In this document: positions 1-6,760 of the stretch, in pieces
Position numbering within the stretch: the stretch's first letter is position 1
Layout of the letters: each line of letters begins with the position of its first letter
Assembly: GCF_900199545.1 (NCBI RefSeq)
Contig: NZ_LT962671.1
Span: 7,123-45,570, forward strand
Reading direction: 5' to 3'
DNA length: 38,448 bases
Source of the DNA: Raoultibacter massiliensis
GTDB taxonomy: Bacteria > Actinomycetota > Coriobacteriia > Coriobacteriales > Eggerthellaceae
Notes under the pieces: generated by a model
Told to the model about the DNA's origin: nothing
The model's input: the letters and a program-made list of their open reading frames with translations, nothing else
Database searches by the model: none
Program-made: the position numbers and the translations under genes

Positions 1-105
1 GGTGCGTTTTTACGCATGGAATGAAAGATTGTTCCGCTGCCCAAGACAGCTGGTACCGAGAGGTTTAATCGCGCGAGCGGCCCGCCGAGGTGGTCTGTAA
101 ATTGA
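1..105 (+). ncRNA. L10 leader (ribosomal protein autoregulatory leader), 5' end cut by window
   Basis: The RNA upstream of rplJ has the conserved core of the L10 leader: AAGACAGC followed by GGU, a variable hairpin, and then CCCGCCGAGGUGGUC near 81-95. In the known family the L10-(L7/L12) complex binds this leader and lowers expression of its own operon. It lies directly before an attenuator-like hairpin and the rplJ start, as expected. The 5' end and promoter lie outside the window. Confidence 0.8.
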
Positions 106-111
106 GTTTTG

Positions 112-151
112 CGACCCCTGCTGTCATTGTGCACCAGGGGTCGTTTCTTTT
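112..151 (+). terminator. Attenuator hairpin between L10 leader and rplJ
   Basis: CGACCCCTG (112-120) pairs perfectly with CAGGGGTCG (135-143), and the run TTTCTTTT follows at 144-151. This is a classic intrinsic terminator lying before the coding sequence. Together with the L10 leader it suggests that binding of L10-L7/L12 favours premature termination. The stem and U-tract are visible; the switching is inferred from the family. Confidence 0.8.
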
Positions 152-220
152 GCATGAAGCTCAAGATTCACCCACGATGAGGGACGGAACGCGAGTTTTA
201 TGGAAAAGGAGGTGTACTAC

Positions 221-742
221 ATGCCCAATGCACATAACGTTGAAACGCTTGCTAAGATCAAGGACGAGCTTCAGGAGATCAACGCCATGTGGGTCGTCGA
301 TTATCGCGGCCTGACGGTGAAGCAGATCCAGGAGCTGCGCAACAGCATCCGCGAGGCGGGCGCGAGCATGAAAGTGTACAAGAACACGCTCATGCATCTT
401 GCGCTCGATGAGCTCGAGCTTCCCAACTTGGATGCGGTTCTCGAGGGTCCGTCGGCTTTCGTGTTCGCAGGCGAAGATCCCGTTGCATCCGCAAAGGCCC
501 TGAAGGATTTTGCGAAAGCCAACAAGGTCCTCGAGATCAAGGGCGGCATGATGGACGGCAAGTTCGTCGATGCTGCGCAGGTGGAAGCCATCGCTTCGCT
601 GCCTTCCCGCGAAGGCCTCATCGCAATGCTGCTCGGCACGATCAGCAACCCGCTCGTGCAGACGGTTCGCGTGCTCAACGCTCCCATGGAGGCGTTCGCT
701 CGTTGCGTCAACCAAATTGCAGAGCAAAAACCCGCAGCGTAA
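221..742 (+). CDS. rplJ: 50S ribosomal protein L10
   Basis: L10 is the base of the ribosomal stalk: its N-terminal domain binds 23S rRNA with L11 and its C-terminal helix carries the L7/L12 dimers. The 173-residue product begins MPNAHNVETLAKIKDELQ and has the family pattern VVDYRGLTVKQIQELR and the 'VYKNTLMHLAL' segment. Its length is normal. A frame start at 200 exists, but a GGAGGTG ribosome site at 208-214 sits just upstream of ATG 221, so 221 is the start. The gene sits between the L10 leader/attenuator and rplL, 97 bp before the latter, so the two are presumably one operon. Confidence 0.97.
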   Translation: MPNAHNVETLAKIKDELQEINAMWVVDYRGLTVKQIQELRNSIREAGASMKVYKNTLMHLALDELELPNLDAVLEGPSAFVFAGEDPVASAKALKDFAKANKVLEIKGGMMDGKFVDAAQVEAIASLPSREGLIAMLLGTISNPLVQTVRVLNAPMEAFARCVNQIAEQKPAA

Positions 743-839
743 GCGCTGCATGAAGCCGGCTGCGTAATGCGATGCCGGCGTTTGAAAACGTAATGTACAT
801 CCGCTTATGCTGTGGATGAAAGAAAAAAGGAGAACTATC

Positions 840-1220
840 ATGGCTGTGACCCGTGAAGAGATCGTCGAGGCATTGAAAGAAATGCCCGCCCTGGAACTGT
901 CCGAACTCGTTAAGGAACTCGAAGAGGTCTTCGGCGTTTCCGCTGCCGCCCCGGTTGCCGTGGCTGCTGCTCCTGCTGCTGGCGACGGTGCCGGCGCTGC
1001 TGAGGAAAAGACCGACTTCGATGTCGTCCTCGAGGGCTTTGGCGACAACAAGATCGCCGTCATCAAGGTCGTCCGCGAGATCACCGGTCTCGGCCTCAAG
1101 GAAGCCAAGGAGCTCGTCGAGAGCGCTCCGAAGGCTGTCCAGGAGGGCGTTGCCAAGGATAAGGCCGAAGAGCTCAAGAAGCAGCTCGAGGATGCCGGCG
1201 CTGCTGTTACCCTCAAGTAA
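840..1220 (+). CDS. rplL: 50S ribosomal protein L7/L12
   Basis: L7/L12 forms the flexible stalk dimers that recruit and stimulate translation GTPases. The 126-residue product has the three expected parts: an N-terminal dimerisation helix ([20 protein letters not shown]), an Ala/Gly/Val hinge at about residues 40-55 ([18 protein letters not shown]), and the globular C-terminal domain with [27 protein letters not shown] at 827-833 sets ATG 840 as the start; an upstream in-frame ATG at 807 has no such site. It follows rplJ and is ended by the strong hairpin at 1311. Confidence 0.98.
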   Translation: MAVTREEIVEALKEMPALELSELVKELEEVFGVSAAAPVAVAAAPAAGDGAGAAEEKTDFDVVLEGFGDNKIAVIKVVREITGLGLKEAKELVESAPKAVQEGVAKDKAEELKKQLEDAGAAVTLK

Positions 1221-1310
1221 CAGTCTCCGGTTCGACGCAGCGTTTCAGCTGCGCCGCCGCCTCGGTGTAACCGGTTCTTCATGAACCTAACACCTTGGAA
1301 ACGAAACGCG

Positions 1311-1338
1311 GGAGGGAAGCGAGAGCTTCCCTCCTTTG
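1311..1338 (+). terminator. Intrinsic terminator after rplL
   Basis: GGAGGGAAGC (1311-1320) and GCTTCCCTCC (1325-1334) form a perfect 10-bp stem closed by a GAGA tetraloop, followed by TTTGTG. It separates the ribosomal operon from the DUF4013 gene. The U-tract is short, but the stem is very stable. Confidence 0.8.
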
Positions 1339-1376
1339 TGTATAGTGGGGGCAATTTCAAGGTAGAAAGGAATCTC

Positions 1377-2504
1377 ATGCAAGTTGGTTATTTTAAAACC
1401 GCATGGAGCGATGTCAAAAATTCCAAGGGGTGGTTCGGGAAGATCCTGCTGCTTTCCCTTGTTGCGCTGATTCCCGTGTTCGGGGCCATTGCGGTTGCCG
1501 GATATCTGTACGGGTGGGCACGCGATATCGCCTGGGGCATTCATGGGCCGATGCCGAAACGCCTGTTCGGCAACGAGGACGGCAAGCTGTACAGCCGAGG
1601 CTTCTTCGTTTTGGTAATAGGCTTCGTCTTTGCATTGCTTCCGTGGGCCATTGAATTGGTCTGGGGCCTCGTCATGGGCTTCAGCTCGTTGACGTTCGGC
1701 CATGGGTACAGCTACGGCTACCTTAATGGCGGTACGTTCGTTTTCGGCGGGTTCATGACCCTTATCTTCACGGCTCTGACCATAGCGGCAACATTCGTCG
1801 CCCTGCTGTTCCAGTGGGTCGGCTCGATGCGCATGAGCATTTACGGAAGGCTTTCGGCGGGCTTTCAGTTCAACAAGATGTGGGCGATGATCCGGCATGA
1901 CTTCGGCGGGCTGATGCGCATCTTCGGCATGTGCATTCTTCTTTCAGCCATCATCTCGGTCATTATCTCGATCGTGTTCTTCTTCGTCGTAGCCATCACC
2001 GTATTCATCGGAATCGCCGCGACGGGCGGGAATATGAGAGCGGATCATCTGGACGGTACTGTTATCGGGTGGATCATCGCTTTCGGCGGAATCGCCATCG
2101 TCGGCATGCTCCTTGCGAGTTACGTATCCGTTGTCGCGTGCCTGTTCGTGGGGACGCTCGTTACGCGCTCCCTCGGCTACTGGACGCGCCAGTTCGATGT
2201 TCCCGCCTGGCGCGGACAAGACGATCCGATGCCGTTCGAGCTTCAAGCGGCGGCAGCCCGACAGGCGCAGCAGCCTTACCAGGCTGCAGGTTCGCAGGGA
2301 TATGGGGGTCCGCAGCCCGGCAGCCAGTACGGCCAGCCGATCTATCAGCAAACGCCACCGCAATCCGCACCGCCGCAGGCGAGCCATGTTCATGCGGGCG
2401 CATACCCGCATGGCGCGAATCCGTCGGCAAACGAAACCGCCGCTCCCTCGGAGCCGACGGGCGGCATGTCCGATACGGGCGGCGAATCGGGCATTCCGCG
2501 ATAG
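1377..2504 (+). CDS. DUF4013-family membrane protein with Q/P/G-rich tail
   Basis: The 375-residue protein matches the DUF4013 pattern: an N-terminal amphipathic segment (FKTAWSDVKNSKGWFGK), then several hydrophobic segments (about residues 24-45, 75-100, 120-160 and 190-270), with the GYLYGWARDIAWG block typical of the family. After about residue 290 the chain becomes a disordered Ala/Gln/Pro/Gly/Tyr-rich tail of about 85 residues, probably cytoplasmic. GAAAGG just upstream of ATG 1377 favours this start over the frame start at 1281, which lies inside the preceding terminator region. The family has no established function. It is monocistronic here, between two terminators. Confidence 0.85.
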   Translation: MQVGYFKTAWSDVKNSKGWFGKILLLSLVALIPVFGAIAVAGYLYGWARDIAWGIHGPMPKRLFGNEDGKLYSRGFFVLVIGFVFALLPWAIELVWGLVMGFSSLTFGHGYSYGYLNGGTFVFGGFMTLIFTALTIAATFVALLFQWVGSMRMSIYGRLSAGFQFNKMWAMIRHDFGGLMRIFGMCILLSAIISVIISIVFFFVVAITVFIGIAATGGNMRADHLDGTVIGWIIAFGGIAIVGMLLASYVSVVACLFVGTLVTRSLGYWTRQFDVPAWRGQDDPMPFELQAAAARQAQQPYQAAGSQGYGGPQPGSQYGQPIYQQTPPQSAPPQASHVHAGAYPHGANPSANETAAPSEPTGGMSDTGGESGIPR

Positions 2505-2537
2505 GGTATCCGATCGCATAATCCTCTGTGCAATGAG

Positions 2538-2568
2538 AAGCGGCTCCGAATTTCGGAGCCGCTTTTTT
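2538..2568 (+). terminator. Intrinsic terminator after DUF4013 gene
   Basis: AAGCGGCTCCGAA (2538-2550) pairs with TTTCGGAGCCGCTT, and the second arm runs straight into six T residues ending at 2568. The stem and U-tract are both textbook. Confidence 0.9.
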
Positions 2569-2728
2569 CCGTTCGCGGATGATTATTTGCCAGTCGTGGA
2601 CAAAAAACCGCCGTGTTCGTTGACCTTGTAATCGTTGCAACCCCCATGATTGCCTCACACCTTATCCGCTGCAACCCTTCTGATCACGCAAAGGAAAACC
2701 GGATGTAAGAAAGCAAAGGAGGCATGTC

Positions 2729-3400
2729 ATGAAAGCGACGAAGCAAGAGATGGAACTGCGGAAACCCCAGAACTCACCGGAGAAGCTCGATGTAGCCGCC
2801 CTCAACGCCAACCGCGCAATGGCGACGGCTCCCATCAGCGATCTCCATGGCGAGATGCTCTGGTCGGTTGTGAAAAAGCTCCGCGAACCCGAAATGATTG
2901 CCTTCATTGCAGATTCCGAAGTCCGCCGCGCGGCGAAGATTTCGACCATTGCGAAACTCAACGACACCGATCTTCTCATCGCCATCGCCGCAGCCGATGT
3001 TCCGGTGTTCGCTCGACGCGATGCCCTTCTGCGCATCGACGAGCTGTGCGACGGAGAGCCCCTTTCGGGGCGCGACATCGACCGTCTCATTCCCTGTCTC
3101 TACGTCAAAGATTTGATCGCCTACACGGTCGTCCTCATGGATATGGCCGACTACGACTGGTGCTCGCGCTGCGACGAGCGCGTTGTGAACGCGCTTTGCG
3201 CCGCAATGTACGGGTGCCAGAGCATGCACGAATCGGTGCTTCTCGAAGACGCGTTCGCCCACCTGAGCCACATGCGCTCGGATTTGAACAAGAGCCTGCG
3301 CGCGTGCAGTCCTGAAAAATTCCTCACCGGAGACACGTACGCTCCGCTTGCCCCGACCGTGATGTATCTCGACCGTTATCCCGTAGACAACGTTGCATAG
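2729..3400 (+). CDS. Hypothetical helical protein upstream of acs
   Basis: This 223-residue protein is not recognised. It looks soluble and almost wholly alpha-helical, rich in Ala, Asp, Arg and Met, with short helices that might form a HEAT-like repeat (for example residues 45-110: MLWSVVKKLREPEMIAFIAD). Residues about 145-175 hold four cysteines, including a CSRC pair and a later CQSMHE segment, which could bind a metal. A very good AAAGGAGG ribosome site (2715-2722) supports ATG 2729. It ends 36 bp before acetyl-CoA synthetase with no visible terminator, so the two are probably co-transcribed. A role near acetate activation is only suggested by this position. Confidence 0.75.
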   Translation: MKATKQEMELRKPQNSPEKLDVAALNANRAMATAPISDLHGEMLWSVVKKLREPEMIAFIADSEVRRAAKISTIAKLNDTDLLIAIAAADVPVFARRDALLRIDELCDGEPLSGRDIDRLIPCLYVKDLIAYTVVLMDMADYDWCSRCDERVVNALCAAMYGCQSMHESVLLEDAFAHLSHMRSDLNKSLRACSPEKFLTGDTYAPLAPTVMYLDRYPVDNVA

Positions 3401-3436
3401 CCGATCTCCAAGACGAAGAGTAGAAGGGAACCCCTC

Positions 3437-5428
3437 ATGAAGAAGAACACGCGTACCGCCTTTATCAGGCATATGCTCGAAAACGAGCGATCCATCGAGC
3501 CTTCTCCGGAATTCAGCTACAAAGCGCTGATCAAGAGCCGCCAGGATTACGACGGCATGTACCAGCGATCCATCGACGACCCCGAGACGTTTTGGGCTCA
3601 GATGGCCGAGGAGCATATCGACTGGTTCAAGCCCTGGGATGCCGTCGAGGAATACGATTTCGAATCGGAAAACCCCTACGTCCGCTATTTCCGGGGAGCG
3701 GAGCTCAACGTGTCGTACAACTGTCTGGACCGGCATCTGGACGGACCTCGCCGCAACAAGGCGGCGCTCGTCTGGCAAGGCGAGCCGAATGAGGAAGTGG
3801 ACGTCTACACCTATCAGCGGCTTCATCGCGAGGTGTGCAAAGCCGCCAACATGCTGAAGCGCTTGGGCGTGAAGAAGGGCGATCGCGTGGTGCTGTACCT
3901 CCCCATGGTTCCCCAGCTGGCCATCAGCATGCTTGCCTGCGCGCGCATCGGCGCCATTCACTGCGTGGTGTTCAGCGGCCTTTCCGCCGAAGCCTTGAAG
4001 GACCGCATCGAGGATTCGGGCGCGAAAGTCGTCATTACGTCGAATTACGGATACCGCTCCGGAAAGATCCTGCACCTCAAAGACATCTGCGACAAAGCGC
4101 TCGACATGTGCCCGCAGGTCAAGGCATGCGTCGTTGTTCGGCGCATCGAGAAGCGGACCGACATGAAAGTGGACCGCGATGTGTGGTGGGATGACCAGAT
4201 GGCCGCGGAGTCTCCGCACTGCGATCCCGAGAACGTCGAGGCGAACGAACCGCTGTTCATCCTCTATACGAGCGGCAGCACGGCGAAGCCCAAGGGAATC
4301 CTCCATGGTACAGGCGGATATCTTCTGTACGCGACGCTGACGATGAAGTACGTGTTCGATCTCAAGGAAACCGACATCTATTGGTGCACGGCCGATGCGG
4401 GATGGATTACGGGCCATTCGTACTTGGTATACGGGCCGCTTTCCAACGGCGCGACATCGCTCATGTTCGAAGGCGTTCCGAACTATCCGAAGCCCGATCG
4501 CTATTGGGATGTTGTTGAGAAGTTCGGCGTGAACATCCTGTATACGGCGCCGACCGCTGTTCGCTCGATGATGAAAGACGGAGAGCAGTGGATCAACGAC
4601 CATGATATCAGCACGCTGCGCTTGCTCGGATCGGTGGGCGAGCCCATCACCTCGAAAGCGTGGCTGTGGTACTACTCGGCGATCGGCCAGGGCCGATGCC
4701 CTATCGCCGACACGTGGTGGCAGACCGAGACCGGCGGTGTCATGATCACGACGATTCCCGGCGCGGTCGATATGAAGCCCGGCTCGGCGGCGCTGCCGTT
4801 TTTCGGAATATCCCCGAGGGTCATCGGCTCGGACGGCAACGATACGAAGCCCAACGAGGGCGGAAGCCTGGTTATCTCAAGACCGTGGCCCGGCATGATG
4901 CTCGGCGTGTACAACAATCCCGAGGCGTTCAAGAACGTGTACTTCCCGATGCCCGGTTTCTACCTGACCGGTGACGGCGCCTTCCGCGATGAGGACGGGT
5001 ACTTCTGGATTACGGGTCGCATCGACGACGTCATGAACGTTTCGGGCCACCGCATCGGCACGGCCGAAGTGGAGAGCGCTCTTGTGTCGGTGCTCCAGGT
5101 TGCCGAGGCGGCGGTTGTCGGGTATCCGCACCCGGTCAAGGGCGAAGGCATCTACGCCTACGTCACGGTGAAGGAGGGAACGGTTATCAACGACGATCTG
5201 CGAGCGGAGCTCTGCAACCACGTCCGTTCGAATATCGGCCCGATCGCAACGCCCGATGTAATTCATTTCGCAAGCGCCCTTCCCAAGACCCGAAGCGGGA
5301 AGATCATGCGCCGTATCCTGCGCAAGATCGCCGCGCAGGATACCGAAAACCTGTGCGACATCTCGACTTTGTCCGAACCTTCCGTCGTCAACGACCTCAT
5401 TCAGGAAACCAAGCGCATGAGCGCTTAA
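3437..5428 (+). CDS. acs: Acetyl-CoA synthetase (AMP-forming)
   Basis: The enzyme makes acetyl-CoA from acetate, ATP and CoA through an acetyl-adenylate. The 663-residue product is the usual Acs length (E. coli about 652). It has an N-terminal acetyl-CoA synthetase cap, the P-loop-like adenylation motif YTSGSTAKPKG (about residue 275), the acetate-pocket motif WCTADAGWITGHSY (about 316), TWWQTETGG (about 425), the hinge region GRIDDVMNVSGHR (about 530), and the catalytic-lysine motif RSGKIMRRILRK near the end, the site acetylated in characterised homologues. AAGGGA precedes ATG 3437. A propionyl-CoA synthetase cannot be fully excluded, but the pocket motif fits Acs. Confidence 0.95.
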   Translation: MKKNTRTAFIRHMLENERSIEPSPEFSYKALIKSRQDYDGMYQRSIDDPETFWAQMAEEHIDWFKPWDAVEEYDFESENPYVRYFRGAELNVSYNCLDRHLDGPRRNKAALVWQGEPNEEVDVYTYQRLHREVCKAANMLKRLGVKKGDRVVLYLPMVPQLAISMLACARIGAIHCVVFSGLSAEALKDRIEDSGAKVVITSNYGYRSGKILHLKDICDKALDMCPQVKACVVVRRIEKRTDMKVDRDVWWDDQMAAESPHCDPENVEANEPLFILYTSGSTAKPKGILHGTGGYLLYATLTMKYVFDLKETDIYWCTADAGWITGHSYLVYGPLSNGATSLMFEGVPNYPKPDRYWDVVEKFGVNILYTAPTAVRSMMKDGEQWINDHDISTLRLLGSVGEPITSKAWLWYYSAIGQGRCPIADTWWQTETGGVMITTIPGAVDMKPGSAALPFFGISPRVIGSDGNDTKPNEGGSLVISRPWPGMMLGVYNNPEAFKNVYFPMPGFYLTGDGAFRDEDGYFWITGRIDDVMNVSGHRIGTAEVESALVSVLQVAEAAVVGYPHPVKGEGIYAYVTVKEGTVINDDLRAELCNHVRSNIGPIATPDVIHFASALPKTRSGKIMRRILRKIAAQDTENLCDISTLSEPSVVNDLIQETKRMSA

Positions 5429-5437
5429 CCGCCAGAC

Positions 5438-5461
5438 GGCATCGGGCTTCGGCCCGGTGCC
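5438..5461 (+). terminator. Stable UUCG hairpin after acs
   Basis: GGCATCGGGC and GCCCGGTGCC form a 10-bp stem (one G-U pair) closed by a TTCG tetraloop, 10 bp after the acs stop. No T-run follows, so it may terminate weakly or protect the 3' end. Confidence 0.5.
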
Positions 5462-5501
5462 TCGCGGCCGCTTGGCGCAGCGAAAAGCGCAAATCTGCCG
5501 A

Positions 5502-5539
5502 TACCGCCCGTGGCATGCGAAACGCTGTCACGGGCGGTA
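5502..5539. terminator. Hairpin between convergent acs and merR
   Basis: TACCGCCCGTG (5502-5512) and CACGGGCGGTA (5529-5539) form a perfect 11-bp inverted repeat with a 16-nt loop, placed between two convergent genes. There is no clear T-run on either strand. A role as a shared bidirectional terminator is inferred from position. Confidence 0.4.
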
Positions 5540-5574
5540 GCCGTTTGCGTTGGAAACGCGGACGGTGCCCGACG

Positions 5575-6406
5575 CTATGCGTTTACGAGTACCGAGATAT
5601 GGATGAGGTAGTCTTCCGAGTTTTCCGACATGAGATAGGAGTTCATGTCGAGTTCGTAAATAGGGCCGAGCATTTCGAAGCCCTCCTTCTTTATATAGCG
5701 AAAGAGCTTCTCGTACGATCGGGCGACGGTGCTCGTGCCTCCCTGATGCAGAACGACGGCGTAGTTTCCGCGCGGCTTGCGTTCGATTCGGTTGCCGAGG
5801 TTGATTTTGTTCTCGGGGGGGAGAAACCCAGGTGACCAGCTTGGTGTAGTAGTACTCTTCGGGTTTGCTCTGGTCGGGGATGTCGATGATGCGGCCGAGG
5901 GGGAACTTGGATACGCCCGCCGCAGTGCGGCAGAAATCGGAATGGTCGCTCATGGCCTGCGCGAAGCTCTTCTGCGTGCGCTCGCGCTCGACTTCGGTGG
6001 TGATGAACCAGATCTCGTCCCAATAGGACAGACGCGGCTTGTCTTTGGGGAAGAGAAGCGCCCGCTGGGTGATGTAGCGCATCTTCTCCATCATGCCGAT
6101 GCGCGCATCGATGATATCGCGCTGTCGCATCATCTTTTCGATGCTGTCCTGCGCATTATCGAGGAACAGCTCGGTCGATCGGTTGTCGAGGTACTCCTTG
6201 ATTTCCTTCATGGACATGCCTGTGTCGAGGAAGAAGCGGATGACATCGAACATGTAGAGCTGCTTGAGCGAGTAGTATCGATAGCCGTTATCCCTGACTT
6301 CCTTCGGCTTGAGCAAGCCGATTTTGTCGTAGTGGATGAGCAGCTCTCTGCTGACATTGCACATCTGGGCAAACTCTCCTGACGAGAGCAGCAGCGAATC
6401 CTGCAT
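5575..6406 (-). pseudogene. MerR-family regulator with C-terminal effector domain, frameshifted in a C7 run
   Basis: The N-terminal 75 residues are a MerR winged helix (GEFAQMCNVSRELLIHYDKIGLLKP, then NGYRYYSLKQLYMFDVIRFF), followed by a dimerisation coiled coil (about 80-120) and a likely GyrI-like ligand-binding region. After TWVSPP the frame is lost at a run of seven C on the coding strand (plus 5815-5821). Read with six C, the protein continues ENKINLGNRIERKPRGNY and on to a natural end, HISVLVNA, with stop at 5575-5577, giving 276 residues. As written, the frame instead runs into an Arg-rich unrelated tail. The DNA-binding half is intact. Possible causes are a base-call error, a recent mutation, or slippage-mediated variation. 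AAAGGGGGT precedes the ATG. Confidence 0.85.
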
Positions 6407-6760
6407 TCAGACCCCCTTTCGCAGCCGAGCGCTCGATCGTCGAGCTGCCGTGGGAGCCGTCGGTTTCGCTGCGGTTGAAGCGATATCGGCGGAACGAAAC
6501 GAGCTCGTGCGGGCAGATGCGCTTGGCAGTGGCACCATCCATCGATACTACTCCAATATTGCAATGTCTTACCTGATAAAACGGGAAGCGATGCAAAACA
6601 GCCTGCCAGCGACACTTGGAAGCGGAACGATACGTCGCATTTGCGCTCCGAGCTGCCGGATTGTTGCGCTATCATGTAAGCGGCGTTTCCGGGAATGCAG
6701 ACTGATCTGCGGGCTTCGGGGCGCAATGCACGTTCTCGAACTTTCGGAGGCCTCGTTTAC
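6407..6760. other. Divergent intergenic region, merR / helicase
   Basis: This 354-bp gap must hold the promoters of both the MerR gene (minus) and the helicase (plus). On the minus strand TTGCAT and TAAGAC lie 19 bp apart (around 6565-6595). That over-long spacer is the style of MerR-activated promoters, but the -10 match is poor. I see no convincing gene, tRNA or terminator. Confidence 0.4.

Noticed and set aside
161..1378. Long minus-strand reading frame opposite rplJ-rplL
   Set aside because: It is antisense to two certain ribosomal genes; its translation is low-complexity Ser/Ala and matches nothing.
2774..4603. 609-codon minus-strand frame opposite the unknown gene and acs
   Set aside because: It is a shadow of GC-rich codon bias opposite acetyl-CoA synthetase, with Arg/His-rich translation and no ribosome site.
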